Shown here in pieces: positions 52,010 to 58,591 of a stretch of 58,591 bases of DNA. Source of the stretch: a virus; IMG/VR virus record IMGVR_UViG_3300032893_000050, positions 1 through 58,591 of that record, one strand, 5' to 3'. The notes beneath the pieces were generated by a model. It made no database searches, was not told where the DNA came from, and was given only the letters and a program-made list of their open reading frames with translations. Position numbers and translations under genes: made by a program. Numbering within the stretch: the first letter of the stretch is position 1; every line of letters begins with the position of its first letter.

Positions 52010-52246
52010 TCAGTCATGGGTAATCGATTTCATCCTCTCGGAAAACTTGTCGGCGGCCGCGTAAACAGCTGCCATGTGCTTCTCCTTTGCCCGCTTGCGC
52101 CCTCGGCGCCAGTCTTCCAACTGGTCGTACCAATCTATGGCCGTCACGACCAACTTAATTAATGTAACGACTATGATTGCCGTCACAATGCAGAACACTG
52201 CACACGCCACACCGAAAGCAGCTGCCTGCTTGATGAGCTCAGTCAT
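52010..52246 (-). CDS. Small membrane protein
   Basis: 78 residues. One long TM segment (AFGVACAVFCIVTAIIVVTL) then a basic amphipathic tail (YDQLEDWRRGRKRAKEKH). Start overlaps the upstream stop. May be an inner-membrane early protein (exclusion, holin-like); no proof. Confidence 0.6.
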   Translation of the reverse strand: MTELIKQAAAFGVACAVFCIVTAIIVVTLIKLVVTAIDWYDQLEDWRRGRKRAKEKHMAAVYAAADKFSERMKSITHD

Positions 52247-52488
52247 GGTGGCACCGGTAGCCATTCGGAGTCAGCTGCAACAAATTCACCGTGCGGGTTG
52301 AGGACCCAAGTATTACCGTTCATAACAAATCGCTCAAGCACCTCGATGCCATGTGGCGCCCGTTCCTCGCTCTGCTTGCGCCAGCGGAGTTGGTCTTTCA
52401 GGTCAGCGACTTGCTTCTGCAGCTCTGCGTTCTGGCTTTTCAATTGACTCAATTCCGAGTCGATTAGCTCGTCTTCAGGACCGTCCAT
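52243..52488 (-). CDS. Coiled-coil small protein
   Basis: 81 residues. Coiled coil SQLKSQNAELQKQVADLKDQ and a beta tail (FVMNGNTWVLNPHGEFVA). Overlaps the Fis-like gene end by 14 bases. Confidence 0.6.
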   Translation of the reverse strand: MDGPEDELIDSELSQLKSQNAELQKQVADLKDQLRWRKQSEERAPHGIEVLERFVMNGNTWVLNPHGEFVAADSEWLPVPP

Positions 52489-52738
52489 GATTGCTCCATA
52501 CCCGGCGAATGTCGGAAGTTATGCCGTGTTTTAGACACAGGTCATGCAGATGTTTGCGGTCCATTCGAGCCTCGCGGGCCGCTTTGCTGATGTTCCCCCG
52601 GTGGCGCTTCAGCAGTTCGCTGATGTACCGGCGCTCGAACGATTCTGTGTACTGCCTCCGGTTCTCGCCGTAGCTTTTAGTCCAGTCGAACTTGTTCGGA
52701 AACAGGTCGAACCTATCAAGATTTTCTATGATGTTCAC
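52475..52738 (-). CDS. Fis-type helix-turn-helix protein
   Basis: 87 residues from GTG (ggaggtttgagc upstream). FERRYISELLKRHRGNISKA and AREARMDRKHLHDLCLKHGI are the Fis/NtrC-type DNA-binding helices that end sigma-54 activators. No AAA+ activator domain is present, so it is a stand-alone regulator, perhaps captured from a bacterial response regulator and used to reprogram host transcription. Confidence 0.82.
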   Translation of the reverse strand: MNIIENLDRFDLFPNKFDWTKSYGENRRQYTESFERRYISELLKRHRGNISKAAREARMDRKHLHDLCLKHGITSDIRRVWSNHGRS

Positions 52739-52889
52739 GCTCAAACCTCCACAATCCTAGCGGGCACAATCGGCAATGAGACGGACCAGCCAGTCGAGTC
52801 TCACGCGCGATGAATCTGGCCTCGAGTTCGCTGCTTGCCGGGACGCACATCGTGCCCGTTGCGTGGTGGGCGGTGTATTGACGGGTCAT
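52716..52889 (-). CDS. Possible small protein
   Basis: 57 residues. ATG overlaps the upstream stop as ATGA; ELEARFIARETRLAGPSHC and CPLGLWRFEREHH follow. It overlaps the Fis-like gene by 23 bases. Position in the coupled chain supports it; composition is only mildly protein-like. Confidence 0.4.
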   Translation of the reverse strand: MTRQYTAHHATGTMCVPASSELEARFIARETRLAGPSHCRLCPLGLWRFEREHHRKS

Positions 52890-53191
52890 TGTTCCTCGGT
52901 CGCCTCTACCGCGTCTTTGAGTTGCTCAAGCAGAGCGTTCAGTTCGCGATTCATCGACGGATAGTACGCGATCATCTTCTTGGCCGCAGCGAAAACGGGA
53001 TCAAGTTCAGCATTACGGATGACGGCGAGCGCAATCTCTGGGGGAGCCATCCGCTCAGGGCACGCTAAACCGGGCCGTTCATCAAGGATTTGCAAGCTTC
53101 CGTGTTGCGATATTCCGACAAGTCTTCCTGGAGAAACCGCGCTTCCCCATGCGTTGAATGCCCATCCAATTGGTAGTTTCTGTTTAGTCAT
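52886..53191 (-). CDS. Hypothetical protein
   Basis: 101 residues, aaaggtgatca before the ATG. Compact start (LPIGWAFNAWGSAVSPGRLV) and an acidic helical end (ELNALLEQLKDAVEATEEQ). The 90 bases upstream (53192-53281) hold no gene. Confidence 0.6.
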   Translation of the reverse strand: MTKQKLPIGWAFNAWGSAVSPGRLVGISQHGSLQILDERPGLACPERMAPPEIALAVIRNAELDPVFAAAKKMIAYYPSMNRELNALLEQLKDAVEATEEQ

Positions 53192-53281
53192 TGATCACCT
53201 TTAGTTTGACGGCGCCCGAAGCGGGATGGAATCGAGCGCCGTCCGTGTTGCAGACCGCGGTAGTCCGCCGCGGCAGAGTTG

Positions 53282-54346
53282 CTATTCAATCTCGCGCAGT
53301 TTCGGCATGTGTTGGTCGCGCCAGTCCATGACCGCCCCAACATCCTCGAAGTCCTCAGCTGCTTGCAGAATTCTGTCGCACGCTTCAACTATCGCGATGA
53401 CGCCGGCTTCTTTTGCGTGGCGCTTGATGTCCTTGACTTCGGCGGGGAGCAGGCCAGGCTTCGAGTCGGTCTTCGGTGGCGGAGCGGCGGATTGCTGTTT
53501 GCGCGCTTGCGATGCGGGCAGTCTTTTGCCGTCGTTCTCCGGCAGAGCAGGGGCCGGCGCCGGGCCTTCGGTTGTGTCGTATCCGGTGATGTCGTGGACC
53601 TCTCCGTCCATGAGTCCACTATTCCCTCCTGTGAGAATGTCGTACACGGCCTTGTAGAGCTTGCGTTCCGCCTTGCCAAGTATTCCATCGTCGCCCATTC
53701 CGAAGTTCTGTTTGATCGATAGGCGCGAATCGCGCAATTGTCCATCCTCCAGCTTTTCGATGTCGAGATCCAATTTCTGCAGCTTACCATTCAGGAGCCA
53801 TGACGCGTGAGCGCCAACGTATGCCGACTTTGTTTTTTCGTCCTTCACCGGCACCAGAAGTGATTTGCGAAAGTCTGTCAGCCCTGGCCACTCCATCACC
53901 AGGCGCTTGATCCCGTTCTTCGCAACGTACATGTTTTGAGCCAAAATATTGAACTCGTTGTCATTTGGCTGAAGCCCGCGCATGAGCGCTTCGATCAGGC
54001 ATTCTCTAACTACGGGCATCGGATATCCTGGACGCCAGTCTTTTCCAGCGCCTTCCTGTGGTGGCCGATCTCTATCGGTACGGAAGCCAAGTGAGCTGCT
54101 CTGGAGGTTCATGAAAATCTTCATCACGTCGTCGGTAAGCACCTTCCGAAGTTGCTGGATACCCACCGAGCGTCGAATTGAACGGGCTAACACGGGCAGC
54201 GCGATCATTTCCTGAGTTGCGCACGAAGCAACAACCAATTGCACCTCATCAATCGCAGCAAGAACCGCTGGAGCGTTCGACACCTGATCAATGCGCGCTA
54301 GGGCAGCGCTTGTTTGTTCCCTCTGTTCTGTCGTTTCTTGAGTCAT
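53282..54346 (-). CDS. RecT-like single-strand annealing protein
   Basis: 354 residues. The core (VRECLIEALMRGLQPNDNEF, NILAQNMYVAKNGIKRLV, LDLDIEKLEDGQLRDSRLSI, DGILGKAERKLYKAVYDILT) has the helix-loop plus beta-sheet layout and the GLxPxxNEF-type motif of phage RecT-like recombination proteins. A Pro-rich linker and a helical C-terminal tail follow. It is directly downstream of a RecB-like nuclease, the usual exonuclease/annealer pair. Confidence 0.7.
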   Translation of the reverse strand: MTQETTEQREQTSAALARIDQVSNAPAVLAAIDEVQLVVASCATQEMIALPVLARSIRRSVGIQQLRKVLTDDVMKIFMNLQSSSLGFRTDRDRPPQEGAGKDWRPGYPMPVVRECLIEALMRGLQPNDNEFNILAQNMYVAKNGIKRLVMEWPGLTDFRKSLLVPVKDEKTKSAYVGAHASWLLNGKLQKLDLDIEKLEDGQLRDSRLSIKQNFGMGDDGILGKAERKLYKAVYDILTGGNSGLMDGEVHDITGYDTTEGPAPAPALPENDGKRLPASQARKQQSAAPPPKTDSKPGLLPAEVKDIKRHAKEAGVIAIVEACDRILQAAEDFEDVGAVMDWRDQHMPKLREIE

Positions 54347-55485
54347 CACAACCTTCTTTCTGAAATACTGAACGTGTCCACCATCTCGACCGCGCCCGCG
54401 GCCTCCAAATCTGCCTTGAGTTTTCGCTTTGCTGCAGCGCCATTGCCGCGACCGGCGCGCTCAGCGACTAGCTTTTCAATCTTGGTCACGCTGAGCTTCG
54501 ACACTTCGGCGTAGTCCTGTTCGTCGAAGCCAATCCGCTCAAGCACCTGCCACGTCAGCCGTGTGTCGAGTTCCCGCTTGGGCTGATTCTCTAGCATCAA
54601 CTTCGCTTCACTTCCAACGATTTCGCCGCGTTTTTGCAGCAAAGCTCGGATCGCATCATTGGTTCTCTCGGCGATGGTTGTTACCATTTTCGCCGTGCGT
54701 CGGAGCTGAATCAGCTCATCCGGTGGCATGCGCTCAACCTGTTGCGCAATCGAGTCAACGTCCACGTTTTGAATTGCCGCTACCGACGCTCGCGCGAGAC
54801 CGTTTGCCGCTTCGCATTCATACCAGCGCGGGCAGTGCACGCACTTCTCATGAGGGTGATAAACGCCATCCCACTGCACAACCTCGGTCTCGAGTTTGCG
54901 CATCCATTCTTGCGCCTTTTCCCGGGTAATCGTGTAGTTTTCGAATTGCTCGTGGCGTACCCACAAGATCGTGACTGTTACCTCGCGCAGCTGCGGAAAT
55001 GCGAGCAGGACCATCGAGCCATAGGCCATCATCTGGTGGTAATAGTCGGTGTCTAGACGGCCACCCTTCCAATCGTACAGTCTAGCAACGTCGCCGCTGA
55101 TTGCGATTCCGTCGATCGTACCTGTGATCTTGAGGCCCGCAACTTCGATCGGATATTCGATGGCTACCTCTGTGATGGATCCCGGGAACGACTCTCTGAG
55201 CTTCGCCCACAGCCTCGTGGCTTTCGCACACAGGAAACGCAATTCATTGCAATCGCAGCCATGCTCAGCTGCTACCTCGTCCACGAACTCCCAGTCAATT
55301 GAGCCGATTCGCGGTAGCGATTCGCAACACTTGTGCATTGCGCTGCCAGCGTCGGCCGCTTCGTTGGATATATTGATCCGTGTTGACGTGTTGCGAATAG
55401 AACCAGGACACTTGAAAGCCAGAGGCAACGTGCTTGCCCTGAGCAGAGATATGATGATTCCGTGTGTTTCGACCGGGGCGTTCAT
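54346..55485 (-). CDS. PD-(D/E)XK nuclease, RecB/Cas4-like
   Basis: 379 residues. ITGTIDGIAI ... LYDWKGGRLD gives the catalytic D...(D)xK core (the expected E/D-x-K is D-W-K) and YHQMMAYGSMVLLAF the QxxxY motif. One early Cys (FKCP, residue 26) and a later cluster CVHCPRWYEC may hold an iron-sulfur cluster as in Cas4/AddB. Coupled by overlaps to HNH and RecT-like genes. Likely a 5'-3' exonuclease for recombination. Confidence 0.82.
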   Translation of the reverse strand: MNAPVETHGIIISLLRASTLPLAFKCPGSIRNTSTRINISNEAADAGSAMHKCCESLPRIGSIDWEFVDEVAAEHGCDCNELRFLCAKATRLWAKLRESFPGSITEVAIEYPIEVAGLKITGTIDGIAISGDVARLYDWKGGRLDTDYYHQMMAYGSMVLLAFPQLREVTVTILWVRHEQFENYTITREKAQEWMRKLETEVVQWDGVYHPHEKCVHCPRWYECEAANGLARASVAAIQNVDVDSIAQQVERMPPDELIQLRRTAKMVTTIAERTNDAIRALLQKRGEIVGSEAKLMLENQPKRELDTRLTWQVLERIGFDEQDYAEVSKLSVTKIEKLVAERAGRGNGAAAKRKLKADLEAAGAVEMVDTFSISERRL

Positions 55486-55961
55486 GCAGCTTTCCTTTGT
55501 ATTGGTTCGCCAAGGGCTCGCTCAATGGACCATCCGCGTTTCAGTCTTCCATTGAGACAACTCGTCGTAATACCGATAGCCTCGGCCCATGCAGATATGC
55601 AGCGCCTCTGTCCGTTGAACTCAATGAACACGTTCCTGCGTAGATTGCGATTCTGCTCCTTGCGAGTTGCCCATCGAACATTTCCAGGCTCGTACCCCTT
55701 GGAGTTGTCGATTCGATCGAGGGAGTGTCCGGGCGAGGGACGATTCCCTATTTCATTCAGAAAAGCCATGAAGCTTGATCGAAATCCTGTGTGAACAGCG
55801 ATTCCGCGTCCACCATAGTTTCTATAGTGCTTGCAGTTCGGATTCTCGCATCGCTCGATCATCGCCTTCCAGGCTCGATATTCGGGTGTGAAGTTGGAGC
55901 CGCCAAAGCAATGCCCGTGATGTGAACGAGGCGCTTTCTTTATTCCAAGATTCTTGCTCAT
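55482..55961 (-). CDS. HNH-type endonuclease-like protein
   Basis: 159 residues. YRAWKAMIERCENPNCKHYR, YGGRGIAVHTGFRSSFMAFL, and SLDRIDNSKGYEPGNVRWA are the markers of a common phage HNH/AP2-like family, followed by a helix-turn-helix C-terminus (CISAWAEAIGITTSCLNGRL). It is inserted, but tightly coupled, between the SMC-like and RecB-like genes. The lower GC hints at acquisition. Confidence 0.8.
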   Translation of the reverse strand: MSKNLGIKKAPRSHHGHCFGGSNFTPEYRAWKAMIERCENPNCKHYRNYGGRGIAVHTGFRSSFMAFLNEIGNRPSPGHSLDRIDNSKGYEPGNVRWATRKEQNRNLRRNVFIEFNGQRRCISAWAEAIGITTSCLNGRLKRGWSIERALGEPIQRKAA

Positions 55962-55963
55962 AG

Positions 55964-57457
55964 TTACTCCGCAGCCTCAACTTTCTGTTCGACGTATGGC
56001 ACGCCGCGCAGCTCGCCATCGGTCGCCATTGCTGTGATGACGAATGCTCCGTGCGCTTTTGCCGCCGAGTGTAGCTCATTGCGTAGGCTTCGTGCCAGTT
56101 CGCCAAACGCCTCCTGAGGAAATGCAATCAACCGGTTCTTGCGCGTCGCAATACGCATGATTTCGTGCCACTTCTCGCCACCGCTGAGCTCGTCGAAATA
56201 CTCATGGTCGCTGCGATCAGTAGCGACAACCAGGCGCGGGTCACCATCTTCTGACATGCGCACGCGCAGTGGGCAGTCTTCCAGCGACGCGATCGAGTTC
56301 GAGAGCACCTCAAACGTATCGGCAGCAGCTTGGCGCAGCCTGTCCGCATGCTCCGCAAGCTGCGCAGCCTTGGCCAAGTGTTCCTTGGCGCGGTCGCGCG
56401 CCTTGAGCGCTGACCGTATCGCGATGGCCTGCTCGACAGCTCTGCGCGCGGTTCCCACGGATTCAGCCGCGTCGTCCACCTCGTCGTCGGTTGTTTCGGT
56501 GGCCCCGCTGGCTGCTTCGATTGCAGAGTCTAGTTCGCCGCGAAGTGACACCTGAGAATTCGCACTATTGAGTTCGCTCCTCGCGTTGCGCTCCTTCTCG
56601 GCGGACAGCTTCTGCTGCGCTTCGGCGTCACGGAGCATCTCCGAGATTCGTGCTACTTGAAGGTTAGCTTGCCTAAGTTCACCGGCAGCCTGCTCGAATG
56701 CTTCGCTGGCCTCGTACACCGACTTCCCAGGCGGCAACTTCGCGAGCCGTGCGCGCGCCTCGTCAGCGGCCTGGACGGTCCTGAGGTATGTCGCCCGCTT
56801 TTCCTTGATGGTACTATGCTCCCGGATCGCGTCCTCGAGATTGCGTTGCAACGTCTGCTCATCGGGCGGCTCTGCATCGCCAACGCCTTCAGCTATGGTC
56901 AGCTGTGCCTTGGCGTCGGACTCTGCGGTCCGCTTCTGATCCTCGATGCGCCGGCACTCACGCTCAATCTCGCTCTTAGTCCGCGTTGCCATCTCGACCA
57001 AGTCTGTCGTCTCCATGAGTTTGTCCGACACAATCTCGCGGAAATTCGCGCGGCCGCCAAGCAGCGGGTAGAACAGTTCCGGGCGCGCATCGGCGCCAGC
57101 CAGACGACACAGCGTCACAATGCGATGACGGTCACGGGTCTTGGCATCCTGGAATTTGGGCGAGTGCAGATCGACGATCGACAAGTCGCCAAGCCCCTCG
57201 ACTGACAAGTCTCCTTCTGACCGAGTCGTCTTGCTAATTCTGACAGTCTTGCCGGCGACCTCGGCTAGTCCCCTGTTTGCACCGTCGCGCTTCGTGGGCT
57301 TGACGTCGCAGCGCCCATCGACCACCAGTTGAATCGTGCGTATACAGGTAGATTTTCCGGCTCCTGGATTTCCCTCTAGAACATAGAGGCCAGGCTCGGT
57401 CATCTGGAATTCAAACTCAGTGATAGGTCCAATGTTTTCGATGTGTATACTAGGCAT
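55964..57457 (-). CDS. SMC/RecF-like ATPase
   Basis: 497 residues from the ATG at 57457 (ggaggcaac upstream). Walker A is GNPGAGKST (residue 29 on), long coiled coils occupy about 180-370 and the ABC signature is LSGGEKW (about 424). The Walker B equivalent reads RLIAFPQEAFGEL, with Gln where Asp-Glu is expected. C-terminal ITAMATDGEL resembles the H-loop area. It probably works with the exonuclease/annealer in DNA repair or recombination. Confidence 0.82.
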   Translation of the reverse strand: MPSIHIENIGPITEFEFQMTEPGLYVLEGNPGAGKSTCIRTIQLVVDGRCDVKPTKRDGANRGLAEVAGKTVRISKTTRSEGDLSVEGLGDLSIVDLHSPKFQDAKTRDRHRIVTLCRLAGADARPELFYPLLGGRANFREIVSDKLMETTDLVEMATRTKSEIERECRRIEDQKRTAESDAKAQLTIAEGVGDAEPPDEQTLQRNLEDAIREHSTIKEKRATYLRTVQAADEARARLAKLPPGKSVYEASEAFEQAAGELRQANLQVARISEMLRDAEAQQKLSAEKERNARSELNSANSQVSLRGELDSAIEAASGATETTDDEVDDAAESVGTARRAVEQAIAIRSALKARDRAKEHLAKAAQLAEHADRLRQAAADTFEVLSNSIASLEDCPLRVRMSEDGDPRLVVATDRSDHEYFDELSGGEKWHEIMRIATRKNRLIAFPQEAFGELARSLRNELHSAAKAHGAFVITAMATDGELRGVPYVEQKVEAAE

Positions 57458-57488
57458 GTTGCCTCCAAATCTGTGTGATCCTGTACGT

Positions 57489-57680
57489 TCAAGCTGTCGG
57501 AATAATTCCCGGGAAATGCCGCGAAATGTCGATGATCGTGTGGGCAAATCGGTCAAGGGTTGCCCGATGATTGCGCACTCCAAATCGGTGGCTGAGCACG
57601 ATCGAAAACGCCAGAGTTTCGATGGTGTCGATCGCGAAGCAGCGCCCGCATGAGCAGCCGTTGAGGCCTATCTTGAACAC
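57489..57680 (-). CDS. Small hypothetical protein with Cys knuckle
   Basis: 63 residues from GTG. N-terminal NGCSCGRC is a compact cysteine cluster, followed by DTIETLAFSIVLSHRFGVRN. Overlaps the preceding gene by 13 bases. No family recognised. Confidence 0.5.
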   Translation of the reverse strand: MFKIGLNGCSCGRCFAIDTIETLAFSIVLSHRFGVRNHRATLDRFAHTIIDISRHFPGIIPTA

Positions 57681-57901
57681 GACTCAAGCTCCCGCAGTTG
57701 CTCCCGCAACTCGGCGTCAATCGTGACATCGGCGTATTCGTTAAATGCCAATACCATCGGGTGCCTCGGAAAGTTCTTGCTCAGCTCGTCAACCACGGGC
57801 TTTGCTGCCAGCGCGAACCGATTGGCTACCGCAACTCTGTGCAGAAGGTCCGCGTAGTTCGGATTGCCGGCGCTTCGTTGAGTTGTTGGTGAGTCATTCA
57901 T
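57668..57901 (-). CDS. Small helical protein
   Basis: 77 residues, start at 57901 with gaggg upstream. Helical: YADLLHRVAVANRFALAAKP, ELREQLRELESCSR. No family recognised. Confidence 0.55.
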   Translation of the reverse strand: MNDSPTTQRSAGNPNYADLLHRVAVANRFALAAKPVVDELSKNFPRHPMVLAFNEYADVTIDAELREQLRELESCSR

Positions 57902-58076
57902 GGGCATCCCTCATCACCGTCATGACATGGCGGCTCAATCGGTCGTATTCGAGACGCAGCACGTCGATCGGCTCAGCGTGCATGTCGAGCGCCACTGAGA
58001 CGCCCTTGAGATATGCCGACGCAAGGTGCGGCTTATCGGGGCAGTTCGCGAGCAGTGGGCTAAGCGACTCAGGCAT
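57894..58076 (-). CDS. Small hypothetical protein
   Basis: 60 residues beginning inside the end of the pentapeptide gene. SLSPLLANCPDKPHLASAYL and DVLRLEYDRLSRHVMTVMRD. The longer frame to 58235 is an overlap artefact. No family recognised. Confidence 0.5.
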   Translation of the reverse strand: MPESLSPLLANCPDKPHLASAYLKGVSVALDMHAEPIDVLRLEYDRLSRHVMTVMRDAHE

Positions 58077-58591
58077 TGGATGCCTCGCCAATTCCCATCG
58101 CCTCAATATACGCCTTGACAGCGAGATAGTTTGCTCGAATGCGTTTGAAGTCTTCCGATTCGCGCGGGGTCTCGAATACCTCGGAACTTGCAAACCATTC
58201 ATCCCATTCAGCAATCGATTTGGACTTGCATCCAATGTGGATGATCCCGTCGAGTCTGTATGTGACGCTCCATTTGCACCAGATCGGTACCCTTGCGCCG
58301 TCGAGACTTGCGCGGACGAGCCTTGCGCGGACGAGACTTGCGCCGTCGAGCCTTGCGCCGTCGAGCCTTGCGCCGTCGAGACTTGCGCCGTCGAGACTTG
58401 CGCCGTCGAGACTTGCGCCGTCGAGACTTGCGCCGTCGAGCCTTGCGCGGACGAGCCTTGCGTAGTCGAGACTTGCGCGGACGAGCCTTGCGCCGTCGAG
58501 CCTTGCGCCGTCGAGCCTTGCGTAGTCGAGCCTTGCGCCGTCGAGCCTTGCGCGGACGAGACTTGCGCCGACGAGGCTAGCGCGGACGTGA
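58069..58591 (-). CDS. Pentapeptide-repeat protein, 5' partial
   Basis: About 173 residues visible, open to the window edge. Some twenty pentapeptides of type L-D-G-A-(R/S) or L-V-R-A-(R/S) form a right-handed quadrilateral beta-helix. The C-terminal domain ([20 protein letters not shown] then [35 protein letters not shown]) is the usual cap of phage pentapeptide proteins. Function in phages is unknown; some relatives mimic DNA. Confidence 0.85.
   Translation of the reverse strand, partial: HVRASLVGASLVRARLDGARLDYARLDGARLDGARLVRASLDYARLVRARLDGASLDGASLDGASLDGASLDGARLDGARLDGASLVRARLVRASLDGARVPIWCKWSVTYRLDGIIHIGCKSKSIAEWDEWFASSEVFETPRESEDFKRIRANYLAVKAYIEAMGIGEASNA
58297..58591 (-). repeat. 15-bp tandem array coding for pentapeptides
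   Basis: Plus-strand units are ttgcg(cc/cgg/ta)(gtcg/acg)ag(ac/cc), about 19-20 copies with few variants, mostly gac-ggc, gtc-cgc or gac-tac dipeptide codons and ctc-g. The array ends at the window edge and is likely where the assembly stopped. Confidence 0.9.

Noticed and set aside
1-58591. Transposable Mu-type phage
   Set aside because: Head and tail order is Mu-like, but no transposase A/B genes or Mu-type ends are present in this window.

Overview
The window is a large fragment of a tailed-phage (or prophage) genome with a contractile tail. It is GC-rich by eye and densely packed, with many ATGA or GTGA stop/start overlaps and frequent GTG and TTG starts. The virion genes follow the order of a Mu-like myovirus: small and large terminase, DUF935 portal, Mu I-like protease with nested scaffold, decoration protein, major capsid, gp36-like connector, gp10-like protein, sheath, tube, tail chaperone, tape measure, gpN/gpP-like, gp45/46/47-like baseplate proteins and fibres. 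I see no Mu-type transposase, integrase, DNA polymerase or obvious endolysin. Both window ends lie inside short tandem coding repeats (12-bp units on the left, 15-bp units on the right) and the genes there lack their 5' ends, so this is probably an assembly fragment broken at repeats. The host cannot be named; a Fis-type helix-turn-helix and a lipoprotein with a lipobox fit a Gram-negative host.

Layout. 1-5596 (+): accessory and early-looking genes: a DUF6745 protein with an N-terminal AATX repeat, its small partner, a DnaJ-type zinc-motif protein, an excisionase-like DNA-binding protein, a SAM methyltransferase, a ParB-like protein and a Trm1/TcmP-like protein. 5570-6877 (-): a Gp37/Gp68 (DUF5131) radical-SAM-like protein and an unknown. 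7036-24642 (+): packaging, head and proximal tail genes, with a glycosyltransferase between portal and protease. 24691-28091 (-): nine small genes inserted antisense inside the tail operon, between tail chaperone and tape measure, led by an HNH endonuclease. 28187-48239 (+): tape measure, baseplate, tailspike and fibres, ending with a TM protein and a terminator; a short patch (38217-39179) carries two antisense genes, a lipoprotein and a one-TM coiled-coil protein. 48300-58591 (-): an early/middle operon read right to left: pentapeptide-repeat protein, SMC-like ATPase, HNH, RecB-like nuclease, RecT-like annealing protein, Fis-like regulator, many small zinc-ribbon proteins and a second DUF5131 copy interrupted by a stop.

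Most notable: (1) two ParB-like domains fused in front of the head-maturation protease and scaffold, which looks like a packaged polyvalent protein; (2) a nested in-frame scaffold start with a strong ribosome site; (3) a T-TTT-TTA slippery site in the tail chaperone; (4) a fibre with 21 cysteine-marked repeats and a 138-residue six-repeat super-period; (5) the antisense small-protein island inside the tail module; (6) two DUF5131 copies, one beside a candidate TcmP-like partner and one split by TAG. Several genes show apparent one-base frame changes in homopolymers (41.0, 41.4 and 48.5 kb), so assembly indels must be separated from real frameshifts.
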